DNA of 64,000 nucleotides from Acinetobacter sp. UBA801. Its GTDB lineage: Bacteria > Pseudomonadota > Gammaproteobacteria > Pseudomonadales > Moraxellaceae. The DNA lies in assembly GCA_002296655.1 (NCBI GenBank), contig DBIN01000016.1, positions 1 to 64,000 of the forward strand, written 5' to 3'. The stretch's first letter is position 1; each line of letters opens with the position of its first letter. The notes beneath the pieces were generated by a model. That model saw only the letters and a list, made by a program, of their open reading frames with translations. It had not been told where the DNA came from and did not search any database. This document shows positions 1 to 8,538 of this stretch, piece by piece. Made by a program: the position numbers and the translations under genes.

Positions 1-170
1 CTGATCCAAGGACTGACAAGGTTGGCATTAATACTATGTTGCAGTGCGACCGAAGCGATCGAGGTATTAGGATTTTTACAGGCATTGACAATACTGAGTT
101 TGAATTCTTTGCTGTATGTTCTGCGTTTTTTAGCAACAGGAGGTGTTGCTGAATATATATCCATGTTCAT
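1..170 (-). CDS. tnpA: IS66-family transposition protein TnpA, N-terminal part
   Basis: Only the first 56 codons are inside the window. The start is the ATG at 168-170. The visible protein has a short polar leader, then KKRRTYSKEFKLSIV and SIASVALQHSINANLV, the helix-turn-helix segment of the small IS66/IS3-type TnpA proteins. These bind the element ends and are needed for transposition alongside TnpB and TnpC. The opposite strand is also open from 1 to 177, but that frame encodes nothing recognisable, so the minus-strand reading is preferred. Whether the element is intact depends on sequence to the left. Confidence 0.82.
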   Translation of the reverse strand, partial: MNMDIYSATPPVAKKRRTYSKEFKLSIVNACKNPNTSIASVALQHSINANLVSPWI

Positions 171-256
171 GGATTAAGTCCCCACTTGTTTTTAGGTGGG
201 AACTAAATTAAGGCTTATAGGATCGCTTGGTAAGGCTGTGTTAGCCGGATGCTTAC
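1..256 (-). mobile_element. IS66-family insertion sequence, one end only
   Basis: The element runs off the left edge of the window. Its end is recognisable because reading leftwards from 256 on the minus strand gives GTAAGCATCCGGCTAACAC, the GTAAGC-type terminus typical of IS66 elements. The start of a TnpA-like gene lies 86 bases inside it. IS66 elements normally leave an 8-bp target duplication. The 8 bases outside this end are GATGAGTT, but the partner copy is outside the window, so insertion cannot be verified. The stretch between the terminus and tnpA also contains a short CCCAC/GTGGG hairpin (about 181-200). Confidence 0.8.
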
Positions 257-280
257 GATGAGTTTGAGTGTTCGCATATT

Positions 281-331
281 CAAAAAACAAAGATCGAAAA
301 GTAAGCCCTCAGCTTAACTTTTTCGATCTTT
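281..331 (-). terminator. rho-independent terminator of the MarR gene
   Basis: A long stem pairs AAAGATCGAAAA plus GTAAGC (289-306) with GCTTAAC plus TTTTTCGATCTTT (312-331), with one bulged base. On the minus strand the stem is followed by GTTTTTTG, a good U-tract. This suits the end of transcripts from the MarR gene at 390-854. Confidence 0.75.
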
Positions 332-389
332 AAGTGCACTTTGTACTCAAAGTTAGGATAAGAACTGATGTGGAACAATAACGTGATAT

Positions 390-854
390 TTAGCGTGCTA
401 AATTATTAAAAATATGACGTAAACTTTCCATCATTTTTTCAATTTGTAGGGGAGTCAGACCATCAAATGACTGCTCTAAAACAACGCTTGTCAGATCATT
501 AATTTTGTTGGTCATCTCATTGCCTTTTTCTGTGAGCACGACGCGAGTGATACGCGCATCATCATCGCAAGAATAGGTTTCAACCAAACCTTCATCTTTT
601 AAACGATATACAATTTTAGTTGTGGTTGACATTTTTGACACTACCATGTCTGATAAATCGGATACACTCGCATGCGATTTTGACCTTAATGCCAATAAAA
701 TACGACGACGAGAATTATCTAAACCATACTTTTTAAGTGCCTGATCGACATTGTGTACATATTGTGCATGTACTTGTGTAACCCAATAATATGGAAACTG
801 TTCAATATCATATTGGTCGGCGGATGGTAGAAATTTTGAATATTTCTTAGACAT
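390..854 (-). CDS. MarR-family transcriptional regulator
   Basis: A 154-residue protein of typical MarR length. The winged helix-turn-helix occupies about residues 45-110: recognition-helix region SVSDLSDMVVSKMSTTTKIV, then the wing with the conserved D-x-R at DDDARITRVVLTEKG. Flanking helices would form the dimer interface. Such proteins usually repress their own promoter or a neighbour's and are released by small phenolic or oxidised ligands; the ligand here is unknown. The start is the ATG at 852-854 with an AGGGA ribosome-binding site. No divergent gene is close (the next gene, terC-like, starts 780 bases away), so autoregulation is the simplest model, and a perfect palindrome lies just upstream. 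No partner efflux or catabolic gene is adjacent. Confidence 0.9.
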   Translation of the reverse strand: MSKKYSKFLPSADQYDIEQFPYYWVTQVHAQYVHNVDQALKKYGLDNSRRRILLALRSKSHASVSDLSDMVVSKMSTTTKIVYRLKDEGLVETYSCDDDARITRVVLTEKGNEMTNKINDLTSVVLEQSFDGLTPLQIEKMMESLRHIFNNLAR

Positions 855-1559
855 TGCATATTCCCTGCATTGTTTTAATTGTATTTTTCATATTTCACAT
901 TTTATGTGAAAACTCATGTGCTTAGCAAGATGCTTTCAGTGGCTAAAATCTGATTGAAATTTAACGCAATATTATCCATTTCGATTAAAAAGCTAACTTT
1001 GCAACTGCTATTTTTCCAAGCATGTCGGTATTTGTTTCAGTTCAATCCAAATTCATGTGTCATATTAATTAATCCTCTAGAATTGTTTTAGTTTGGATTA
1101 ATAGTGAGTGATCTCGTTTTATAAGTTGAATTATCAATTTAACCATCAACTTAGGGTGCATTTTAATTAAAAAAATATATTTGTACACTTGGCTCTTAGC
1201 TGAAAGTGCGGGCTTTTAGGCTGGATTGTATGGAAAACTTATAAACCTTGGTCTAATTTATGATGAATAATCATTGTTTATCAATATGTTAGATTGTGTT
1301 AAGGTGTGGATTGGTTTGAAGTTTTAATCTATGACTAATGCGTCTAAAGATAGATATATGACAATTCATTTGACATTTTAATCCATTCTCACGGCTTTTG
1401 TTCTGTTGTTGACGATCTTAAAAAAATTAAGAATATGAAAATAAAGTAAAAACCATCTTATAGATCATACTGTTTAGTTTTATTCAAAAAAATTAAAAAT
1501 TTAATTACAAATGTTCAAGATTGTGCATAATTAAGCAATCTATTGCTAAAAAGGTTACT
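855..1559. other. long AT-rich intergenic region
   Basis: About 700 bases without a credible gene on either strand. Besides the palindrome at 893-911 it contains an inverted repeat TAAGTTGA/TCAACTTA (1122-1153) and a TTGACG hexamer (1409-1414) followed 16 bases later by GAATAT. That pair could be a promoter giving a leader of about 190 bases before the TerC-type gene. No tRNA, IS remnant or coding frame was recognised. Confidence 0.6.
893..911. promoter_or_regulatory. palindrome upstream of the MarR gene, probable operator
   Basis: TTTCACAT-TTT-ATGTGAAA is a perfect inverted repeat with 8-base arms and a 3-base centre. It lies 39 bases upstream of the MarR start codon. Size and position fit a MarR dimer site used for autoregulation. 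This is inference from position and symmetry; no footprint is available. Confidence 0.55.
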
Positions 1560-1633
1560 TTTATGGATCCGTCGCCGTGCGCAGGTCTACTTTATATTTC
1601 GATTTCTGCTAACTATCTCGGAGATATGAACTA
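1560..1633 (+). promoter_or_regulatory. possible structured mRNA leader (terC-type RNA candidate)
   Basis: Immediately before the TerC-family gene the sequence changes from very AT-rich to a GC-rich island (about 1567-1592, GATCCGTCGCCGTGCGCAGG and onward), followed by TTCTGCTAACTATCTC. The hairpin TATCTC-G-GAGATA (1614-1626) includes the GGAG ribosome-binding site (1620-1623). A conserved RNA element named the terC motif has been described upstream of TerC-family genes in Alphaproteobacteria and Pseudomonadales. Position and host fit, but I cannot verify the consensus from memory. Sequestration of the ribosome-binding site is an inference from the hairpin. Confidence 0.4.
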
Positions 1634-3157
1634 ATGGAGTTTTTATTAGATCCGGGAATATGGGTTGGTTTAATTACACTTATTATTCTAGAAATCGTAT
1701 TAGGTATTGATAACCTAGTCTTTATTGCAATTCTTGCAGAAAAATTACCTCCAGAACAGCGTGATAAAGCCCGTGTGATTGGCTTATCTTTAGCGTTGTT
1801 TATGCGTTTAGGATTGTTATTTGCAATCTCTTGGTTGGTTACTTTAACCGAACCGTTAATTACCCTATTTGAAAAAACCTTTTCAGGGCGTGACCTCATT
1901 CTCTTGGGCGGCGGTTTATTCCTCGTCTACAAGGCGGTAGGAGAACTGCATGAGAAGATGGAAGGCAAACCTGAAATCAAAGTCACGACCAATGTGGTTT
2001 ATGCAAGTTTTGCCGCAGTTGTAGCACAAATTGTTGTTCTAGATGCAGTTTTCTCTTTAGACTCAGTCATTACCGCAATTGGTATGGTCGACAATATCTA
2101 TGTGATGATGATTGCAATGGTGGTTGCAATGTTGGTGATGTTGCTTGCATCTAAGCCATTAACTGCATTTGTGAACCGTCATCCAACAGTGGTGATTTTG
2201 TGTCTAAGCTTCTTACTTTTAATTGGTATCAGCTTAATTGCAGAAGGTTTTGGCTTTCATATCCCTAAAGGTTATATCTATTCAGGTATTGGTGTTGCGA
2301 TTGCTATTGAAGCATTTAACCAATTTGGTCAGCGCAATGTTGCAAAACATGAAGCAAAAATTCCGTTACGTCATCGTACTGCAGATTCAATTTTAAAATT
2401 GATGGGTGGTCGAGTTGAAACCAGTAGCCCTGATTTGCACAATGAAGCGCAAGAAGCGTTTGCAGATGAAGAGCGCTACATGATTGGTGGTGTCTTAACA
2501 TTGGCTGAGCGTTCAGTTGCTTCGATTATGACACCACGTAGCCAAATTTCATGGGTCAATATTGAAGATTCACCTGAACAAATCCGTGAACAGATTTTAT
2601 CTGTACCACACAGCTTATTCCCAGTGTGTCGTGGTAGTTTGGATAAAGTCATTAGCATTGTACGTGCCAAAGAGTTATTGGATGTATTGGACGAAGAAGA
2701 AGAGCTTAAAGCTTTAATTAAACGTCAGCGCCCAATTTACATTTTTGAAAAAATGAAAGTGATTGATGCGATCAATACCTTGCGTACTTCTAAAGGTTCT
2801 TTGGTGTTGGTTAGTGATGAGTTTGGTAATGTCCAAGGTTTGATTTCACCGCTTGATGTGTTTGAAGCGATTGCTGGTGAATTCCCGGATGCTGACGAAC
2901 AGTTAGATTTGATTAAAATCAATGAAAACGAATGGAAAGCAACAGGTATGCTAGATTTATACCAGCTTGAACTTGAACTGGGCATGATGGATCTGATTGA
3001 AGAAGATGCAGGCTACATTAGCGTTGCGGGTCTGATTTTAGATAAAACCCAAGGCGAAGTTCAGGTGGGGACGCAGTTGGATTATCAAGGTGTGCACTTT
3101 GAAGTGATAGAACTTGATGGCAACCGTATTAAAACTGTGATGATTCGTTTACGCTAA
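1634..3157 (+). CDS. TerC-family membrane protein with CBS pair and CorC/HlyC domain
   Basis: A 507-residue inner-membrane protein. Residues about 1-235 are the TerC domain: multiple membrane helices with the acidic motifs [12 protein letters not shown] (near residue 20) and [11 protein letters not shown] (near 135), whose aspartates are thought to bind metal. Residues about 290-415 form a CBS domain pair facing the cytoplasm. The last 80 residues are the CorC/HlyC transporter-associated domain. This is the architecture of E. coli YoaE and YegH. TerC relatives export Mn2+ or help metallate secreted proteins; the substrate here is not shown. The ATG at 1634 has GGAG ten bases upstream, inside a small hairpin. 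The gene stands alone and is followed by a strong terminator. Confidence 0.92.
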   Translation: MEFLLDPGIWVGLITLIILEIVLGIDNLVFIAILAEKLPPEQRDKARVIGLSLALFMRLGLLFAISWLVTLTEPLITLFEKTFSGRDLILLGGGLFLVYKAVGELHEKMEGKPEIKVTTNVVYASFAAVVAQIVVLDAVFSLDSVITAIGMVDNIYVMMIAMVVAMLVMLLASKPLTAFVNRHPTVVILCLSFLLLIGISLIAEGFGFHIPKGYIYSGIGVAIAIEAFNQFGQRNVAKHEAKIPLRHRTADSILKLMGGRVETSSPDLHNEAQEAFADEERYMIGGVLTLAERSVASIMTPRSQISWVNIEDSPEQIREQILSVPHSLFPVCRGSLDKVISIVRAKELLDVLDEEEELKALIKRQRPIYIFEKMKVIDAINTLRTSKGSLVLVSDEFGNVQGLISPLDVFEAIAGEFPDADEQLDLIKINENEWKATGMLDLYQLELELGMMDLIEEDAGYISVAGLILDKTQGEVQVGTQLDYQGVHFEVIELDGNRIKTVMIRLR

Positions 3158-3183
3158 TTGCCAAGCATTAAATTAACTCACTC

Positions 3184-3216
3184 AAAAAAGCTCTGCCGAA
3201 ATGGTGGAGCTTTTTT
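3184..3216 (+). terminator. terminator of the TerC-family gene
   Basis: AAAAAAGCTC and GAGCTTTTTT pair around a short imperfect inner stem and loop, followed by the T run on the plus strand. It lies 27 bases after the stop codon. Confidence 0.85.
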
Positions 3217-3318
3217 CATGATGCAATAAAAAGATTGTGGTATTCCATTATGAAAATTTGTATTAACAAAAAGTCTGAGTTTTAAATGTTGAACATGAGC
3301 AGCGGTTAATATGGAATA

Positions 3319-3360
3319 GAAAAAAGAAGCAACCAAACAGGATTACAAATTTGGTTGCTT
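3319..3360 (-). terminator. terminator of the alpha/beta hydrolase gene
   Basis: AAGCAACCAAA (3327-3337) and TTTGGTTGCTT (3350-3360) are perfect 11-base arms. On the minus strand the stem is followed by CTTTTTTC, matching termination of the gene at 3434-4294. Confidence 0.8.
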
Positions 3361-3433
3361 AAACAGTGAAAAGAAAAAGCGAGAAACTAAAACCAGAAAA
3401 TGTCTAATTTGTAGGTGATGTCATCACTGAAAA

Positions 3434-4294
3434 TTAAACTGCCAATTGATTTGCAATCACATCCCATAAATTTTGATGTGATTTTTTAAACATTGCCATG
3501 TGACCAATGGTTTTGTGCTGATAATGCTCAGGTTTGAGTTCTATCATAATGGTCGGGGCTTGAGGATAAAGACGGAGTAAATCTTGTACATTGGCTTCGG
3601 TGGCAATTTCATCATCTGAACTCCAAATTGCAGTAATTGGGCAGCGAATATCATCGTGATAATGCTGCGTAACTGTTTTACCAACCGCATTGATCACATA
3701 GCCAGGTTTGCTACAAAACTGTGCCCATTGTTGTGCCACATTTTTAGGTAAGTTTTCACCCATGCCAATTGCATTGGTTGGACCATATCCATGAGTAATT
3801 CTGGCAAGTGGAAAAATAACATTAAACATCACTGGAGCAAGCAGGCGAGTACGACCTTTTAAACCTTTTGTGTGGCCTGTAGAGCCAGAAACAGCCACGA
3901 CTTTTGCCACTTTATGATATTCAGGATTAATCCCTAATAATTGTCCGCCTGCACTATGTCCCAATAAAACGACCTGTTCGGCTTGTGTTTTTTGCAGCAA
4001 AGTATTTACTGCTGCAGGAATATCTAACTGTCCCCAATCGACAATACTGGCATTACATTGTTTTAATGGTTCATGCAATGAATCACCAATACCACGAAAA
4101 TCAAAACACAGAACAGCATAGCCTTGTTCATTTAGCCATGTGGCAAAAGCGTGATAAAAACTTTTAGTAATGCCTGTCGCTGGACAAATCAAGACAGGTA
4201 GACGTTGTGCTTGTGTATATTGATTTGGATAATAACGGGCAGCTAGAGCATAACCATCTGCACAAATAATATTTAAGCTTTCAAATGTGCTCAT
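3434..4294 (-). CDS. alpha/beta-fold hydrolase
   Basis: A 286-residue cytoplasmic protein with the alpha/beta hydrolase fold. The oxyanion region HAFATWLNEQGYAVLCFDFRG is followed by the nucleophile elbow GHSAGG (residues 112-117, Ser114). The acid is probably in the IWSSDDEIAT segment (near 225) and the histidine in KTIGHMAMF near the C-terminus. This pattern is that of the serine aminopeptidase/YheT-like carboxylesterase group. The natural substrate cannot be read from sequence. It is a single gene divergent from the membrane protein at 4436, with its own terminator. Confidence 0.85.
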   Translation of the reverse strand: MSTFESLNIICADGYALAARYYPNQYTQAQRLPVLICPATGITKSFYHAFATWLNEQGYAVLCFDFRGIGDSLHEPLKQCNASIVDWGQLDIPAAVNTLLQKTQAEQVVLLGHSAGGQLLGINPEYHKVAKVVAVSGSTGHTKGLKGRTRLLAPVMFNVIFPLARITHGYGPTNAIGMGENLPKNVAQQWAQFCSKPGYVINAVGKTVTQHYHDDIRCPITAIWSSDDEIATEANVQDLLRLYPQAPTIMIELKPEHYQHKTIGHMAMFKKSHQNLWDVIANQLAV

Positions 4295-4435
4295 AATGTT
4301 TTTAAGAATGAAGAGAGTAAATTTACTTTACACGAGTTCTAAAAAGAAACTTGTATTTATTCTGACTCTAAAGTCAAGCAGAGTAGTCTGCGAGTATAGT
4401 TAAATAGCCATACGAAAAATAAAAGAGTGTTAAAC

Positions 4436-4888
4436 ATGGAAAGTTTATCTTTGGCAGTGCGCCTTGCACTTATCTTCAGTGGAATATTTTTGTGGGTGGG
4501 GATGCTTACAGGCGTGTGGAAATATTGGCAAATTCGTGCTTCTGCCCAAGCGCGTGCACACTATTACGTGGATATCGCACATCGCAGTAGCTTGTTATAT
4601 GCACCTGCGAGTTTAATTTTAGCGGTCTTGGCTTATTTTTGTATTTGGGATGCCACTGTAATTTTAATGTGTGTGATTCTAAATTTAGTATTTTTCAGCT
4701 TTTCTATTCTGAGTTATATCTTGCATGGATTGCTTAAAGACACCACCAATCAATTTAAACAACCGCATCAAATTGCAACAAGGACATTACCAAGTTGGTG
4801 CATGAGTCAGGCGATGCTGTTATTGATTGTGGCTGAATTGGGCGGGACGAGTGTGTTGTTGCTCGGTGCAATCTATGGGTTGTTGTAA
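4436..4888 (+). CDS. small integral membrane protein, function unknown
   Basis: 150 residues with about four hydrophobic segments (roughly residues 8-28, 50-75, 80-105 and 125-148) and short polar loops. No known catalytic motif was recognised. The frame is open from a GTG at 4427, but the ATG at 4436 has AAGAG eight bases upstream and puts the first membrane helix near the N-terminus, so it is chosen. It is divergent from the hydrolase gene. Similar uncharacterised proteins occur in Acinetobacter. Confidence 0.72.
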   Translation: MESLSLAVRLALIFSGIFLWVGMLTGVWKYWQIRASAQARAHYYVDIAHRSSLLYAPASLILAVLAYFCIWDATVILMCVILNLVFFSFSILSYILHGLLKDTTNQFKQPHQIATRTLPSWCMSQAMLLLIVAELGGTSVLLLGAIYGLL

Positions 4889-5061
4889 TTCTAATTGCTT
4901 AGTTTAATTTTTTCATGGTAGTCAGCAGAAGATTTTGAGAAGTTTGTTGTAGATCAGGAGTGATGATTAGAGTCTGTTTTCTGAGTTTGGCGGCAGAGGA
5001 GTGATCCATCTGCCGCAAAGTGAAAGCGAAAAAAATAAAATGAGTGTGCATTAGGGTAAAA

Positions 5062-5298
5062 TTAATGAATTTCTACCTTTTTACGCCCACGAAACTTTTG
5101 GTCAATCGATGTCCAAATGGCAAAGGCTATACATACCAATAAGGCATATAAAAAATAGGTTGGTTTCAAGTTGCCTTGAATTGAGCCTTGGAGCAATAGG
5201 GTGAGCATCAGTGCAAAAGTGGTGCTTAAAAAAGTAACTAGATTTTGGTTAGCCTTCAGAGCGTTAATGAAGACTTGCGTATTGAAATGTGTAAACAT
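5062..5298 (-). CDS. small two-helix membrane protein, function unknown
   Basis: 78 residues with hydrophobic segments at about 18-38 and 46-64 and a basic tail ending KFRGRKKVEIH. A strong AAGGAGGG ribosome-binding site (5305-5312) sits seven bases before the ATG at 5296-5298, but only one base before an alternative ATG at 5302-5304. The internal start is therefore chosen. The good translation signal supports a real gene. No family was recognised. It is convergent with the gene at 4436-4888. Confidence 0.65.
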   Translation of the reverse strand: MFTHFNTQVFINALKANQNLVTFLSTTFALMLTLLLQGSIQGNLKPTYFLYALLVCIAFAIWTSIDQKFRGRKKVEIH

Positions 5299-5312
5299 CT
5301 CCATCCCTCCTT

Positions 5313-5870
5313 GTTATAAATCACTAAAATCTGAGCATTTTATTCAGATTAGTTTTAATGTTCTACCTTGTTTCTCAAACTATTTCAAGTCCTTATAGTC
5401 ATATTTTGATAAAAAACATCATTTTTGTAAGAAATACCACTATTTTTTATCATTTATTTACAAAATAATAAAAAGTAGCGTGTTTTTTTAGTTATTTAAA
5501 TACGATTTCTATCGTACTTGCATATTTTATGCCAGCTAATTTTGAGGGCGACTATACGACTTTAGCGTTAATTTGAGATGTGTTTAAAATGGTTGAATGG
5601 TTTATTTTATTTTAGTATTTTATTGAAAATATTTTAATTTCATTTGTTTATTTATACCAAAAAAATATTTGGGTTGCTATCATCATGGCTGGAAAATTGC
5701 CTTAAAAAGAGGTAGCTTTAGCACAAGAAACAATAAGTTCGAGTTTGGGTAAAACCTGACAATTATTGTCTAACTTAAACTCGTATTTGGATAAAACACG
5801 ACTTTAATACAAAGCAGTTTGAAAATAGAGCGTGACTTGAAACCATAGCCTAGCTCGAAGTCCGTACTGG
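5313..5870. other. AT-rich intergenic region
   Basis: About 560 bases between the small membrane protein and brnQ. No coding frame, tRNA or IS remnant was recognised. It contains the nested inverted repeat at 5740-5783. An approximate duplication of GTTTGGGTAAAAC / TATTTGGATAAAAC gives it a degenerate tandem look. Confidence 0.55.
5740..5783. repeat. nested inverted repeat downstream of brnQ
   Basis: The outer arms CGAGTTT (5740-5746) and AAACTCG (5777-5783) enclose the perfect 13-base palindrome GACAAT-T-ATTGTC (5758-5770). It lies about 90 bases beyond the brnQ stop. It lacks a clear T run on either strand, so it is not an obvious terminator. Confidence 0.45.
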
Positions 5871-7164
5871 CTATTTTTTCATTCGATCACGTATTGCAGC
5901 GAATACAAAAATCAGCAATGCAGGAATCAACCAAGCGAGGTTTTGTTCGCTCAGAGGTAAATTGGTCAGTGAGGTCGGCAAGAATCTAGCTAAGTCAGCA
6001 GCCTTCATTGCGTCAATGATGCCAAAGAACAATGCAACTGCCGCAGTAGGTGCAATCACACGAGTTGGAATACGGAACAATCCCCAGAAAAAGCTGAGTA
6101 AAATGACGACAATTGCAGGTGGATAAATCGCACTTAAAATGGGCACTGAGACTGCAATCAGCTTGGTAAGTCCAAGATTTGAAATGCCAAATGCAAAGCC
6201 TACTAAAATAAATACCCAACGGCGGTAGTGAATTTTAGTTATTTGTTCAAAATATCCTGCACATGCGCATGTTAGTCCAATCGCAGTAACCAAGCAGGCA
6301 ATAAAGATCATGGCAGCTAAAAATACCGAGCCAAATCCGCCAAAGGCATGTTGTACATAGGCGTGTAAAATTATCGCACCATTACTGGCATTGGCGGCAA
6401 CATCGTGACTGCCCATCCCCAGTTTAAACAGACTCAGATAAACTAAGGTTAAACCAATCCCTGAAATTAAACTTGCCCATACTGCATAGCGGGTGATGAG
6501 TTTTTTGTCAGTCACCCCACGTGAACGAATCGCATTAATGATAACAATCCCAAATACCAATGCACCTAAAGTATCCATGGTGAGATAACCATTAATAAAC
6601 CCTTCAGATACAGGACTGTTTACATAATTGTGAATGGCGGGAGAAATTGTACCTGTTGGAATAATAAAGGCAGTGATCCCTAAAATTAGTAATGACAAAA
6701 TTTTAAGCGGGGGAAAGTACATAGCCCACTGTGTCTAAAATTTTGTGTGGATACAGTGAAACCAACATCACCAAGGTAAAATAGATGGCGCTATAAATGA
6801 ATAAGGTACTCGCGGAATCGCCAAAATAGGCCGAAAAACCAATTTCATAAGATACTGTTGCTGTACGTGGCGTGGCGAAAAGCGGGCCGACTGCTAAATA
6901 ACAGACGACTGTTAAAATTAAGCTCGCGATTTTGCCCAAAGGCGAACTTAAAATTTGTATAGAACCTTCAACACGTGACAAAGCCATAATGGTAATGACG
7001 GGTAAGCCAACAGCGGTAATGAGGAAACCGAGCGCAGCAAGCCAGACGTGTTCGCCCGCTTGTTGTGCCACGATAGGCGGGAAGATAATATTACCAGCAC
7101 CTATAAATAGTGCGAAGGTCATAAAACCCAAGGCAATAATATCCCGTGTGCGTAAATTCGTCAT
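5871..7164 (-). pseudogene. brnQ: branched-chain amino acid carrier BrnQ, frameshifted
   Basis: The two halves together make a full LIV-II carrier of about 430 residues with 12 membrane helices: a Na+ or H+ coupled importer of Leu/Ile/Val. The 5' part (7164 to about 6703) starts with [20 protein letters not shown] and stops early after [11 protein letters not shown]. The 3' part continues in another frame as [11 protein letters not shown]. The shift maps to a run of five C on the coding strand (plus strand GGGGG near 6709-6713). With four C the reading is VLSPLKILS, matching the family's conserved LAPLKI segment, so one base was gained. This is a genuine inactivating mutation or a sequencing error in a homopolymer. 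Programmed frameshifting is not expected for this family. Confidence 0.88.
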
Positions 7165-7517
7165 GGGAGAAAAAAATAAGGTGTAAACGAAAGAAAGCGA
7201 TTTTAGTAGATCGAGCTATAATTTTCTAATTTATTTTATGGGTTGTATTAATATTTTTTATGATATGTGTTTGTATGCTGTTTTAATCCTCAATATAAAA
7301 AATTAGATAAATTACTGTTTGTCATATGTATATTTAAAAAATGCTGATCGCACATAATATGGTCGCTGATCTCGTGTGAGTTTTTAATTGGTATTTTAAA
7401 TGGTTAGTTCTTAAACAAAACTGAAGTTTGCATGACGATGTATACTTGTTCGCCAGCTTGAGCTGATTTTACAAGCTGAAAGGGCTATAATCCTAGACTT
7501 CAGGTTAGGAGTTCATC
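7165..7517. other. intergenic region between brnQ and map
   Basis: About 350 AT-rich bases separating divergent brnQ and map. A TATACT hexamer at 7441-7446 is a possible -10 for map, but no convincing -35 lies at the right distance. Nothing else was recognised. Confidence 0.5.
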
Positions 7518-8312
7518 ATGCGCGCCCTCAGAGTCAGCATTAAATCAGAGCAAGATATTGAGAAATTACGCATTTCGGGGCGTTTGGCGGCTCAGGTGTT
7601 ACAGATGATTGGCGAGTATGTCAAACCTGGTGTTACGACAGAATATTTAGATGATTTGTGTCATGATTATATTGTAAATACTCTAAAAGTAGTTCCTGCC
7701 AATGTAGGCTATCACGGTTATACCAAAACCACCTGTATTTCACCGAATGAAGTAGTCTGTCATGGTATACCATCATCCAAAACTATCTTAAAAGATGGCG
7801 ACATCATTAATATTGATGTGGCGGTGATTAAAGATGGTTTTTATGGCGATACTAGTCGTATGTACTTTGTTGGTCACGTGAAACCAGAAGCCAAAAAACT
7901 GGTGGATACCACTTATGAGGCGATGCGCGCAGGCATTCATGCGGTTAAACCAGGTGCGACTTTGGGTGATATCGGCTATGCCATTCAAAGTGTGGCGCAT
8001 CGTGAAGGATATAGCATTGTGCGTGAATATTGCGGACATGGTATCGGAAGGATTTATCACGAACAACCAAGTGTGCTGCATTATGGTCAGCCTGGACAAG
8101 GTTTGGTGCTTAAAAAAGGTATGGTATTTACCATTGAGCCGATGGTGAATGCGGGCAAAGCACAAGTGAAAGAACTGAAAGACGGCTGGACGGTGGTAAC
8201 TACTGATCAGTCACTTTCTGCACAATGGGAACACATGGTTGCCGTGACTGATACAGGTTTCGAAGTGTTATCACCGTGGCCAGAAGGTACGGGGAGTTAT
8301 CCTGAAATTTGA
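7518..8312 (+). CDS. map: type I methionine aminopeptidase
   Basis: 264 residues, the usual length. It removes the initiator methionine from nascent proteins. The five metal ligands of the pita-bread fold are all in place: Asp in INIDVAV, Asp in YGDTSRM, His in GHGIGR, Glu in FTIEPM and Glu in QWEHMVAV. The substrate-pocket HG of VCHGIPS is also present. The ATG at 7518 has TTAGGAG seven bases upstream. It is transcribed alone and closed by a strong terminator at 8468. Acinetobacter genomes often carry more than one map gene, so essentiality of this copy cannot be assumed. Confidence 0.96.
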   Translation: MRALRVSIKSEQDIEKLRISGRLAAQVLQMIGEYVKPGVTTEYLDDLCHDYIVNTLKVVPANVGYHGYTKTTCISPNEVVCHGIPSSKTILKDGDIINIDVAVIKDGFYGDTSRMYFVGHVKPEAKKLVDTTYEAMRAGIHAVKPGATLGDIGYAIQSVAHREGYSIVREYCGHGIGRIYHEQPSVLHYGQPGQGLVLKKGMVFTIEPMVNAGKAQVKELKDGWTVVTTDQSLSAQWEHMVAVTDTGFEVLSPWPEGTGSYPEI

Positions 8313-8467
8313 TGCGCGAATGCTTTCAAGTTAAGAGTGATAGATAAGACATCTTAGACTTTAGTTTTAAACTCCTTGTTAAAAAATAAACAATTGCTAT
8401 AATTGAAGTCAAAGATACTTGCTGTAGTTTCTTTGTTTTAACTTTCTTATTTTAGATTGTAGTTTTC

Positions 8468-8502
8468 AAAGCTTATCTGTCTTAGATAAGCTTTTTTTTT
8501 TT
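8468..8502 (+). terminator. terminator downstream of map
   Basis: AAAGCTTATCT (8468-8478) and AGATAAGCTTT (8484-8494) form a perfect 11-base stem with a 5-base loop and a long T run to 8502. Confidence 0.88.
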
Positions 8503-8538
8503 GCTGTTGTGTATCTGAAATCCAATAGATGCTTTGTA

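Noticed and set aside
1..177. Open plus-strand frame at the left edge
   Set aside because: It encodes no recognisable protein, while the minus strand encodes a clear IS66 TnpA start with an IS66 terminus at the right distance.
1560..1633. Mn2+ riboswitch of the yybP-ykoY class
   Set aside because: The conserved GGGGAGUA and GCAAGACC-type loops are not present, so only a terC-type candidate is kept.
6703..6722. Programmed frameshift in brnQ
   Set aside because: There is no slippery heptamer with a downstream structure, and this transporter family is not known for frameshifting. A C-tract insertion explains it.
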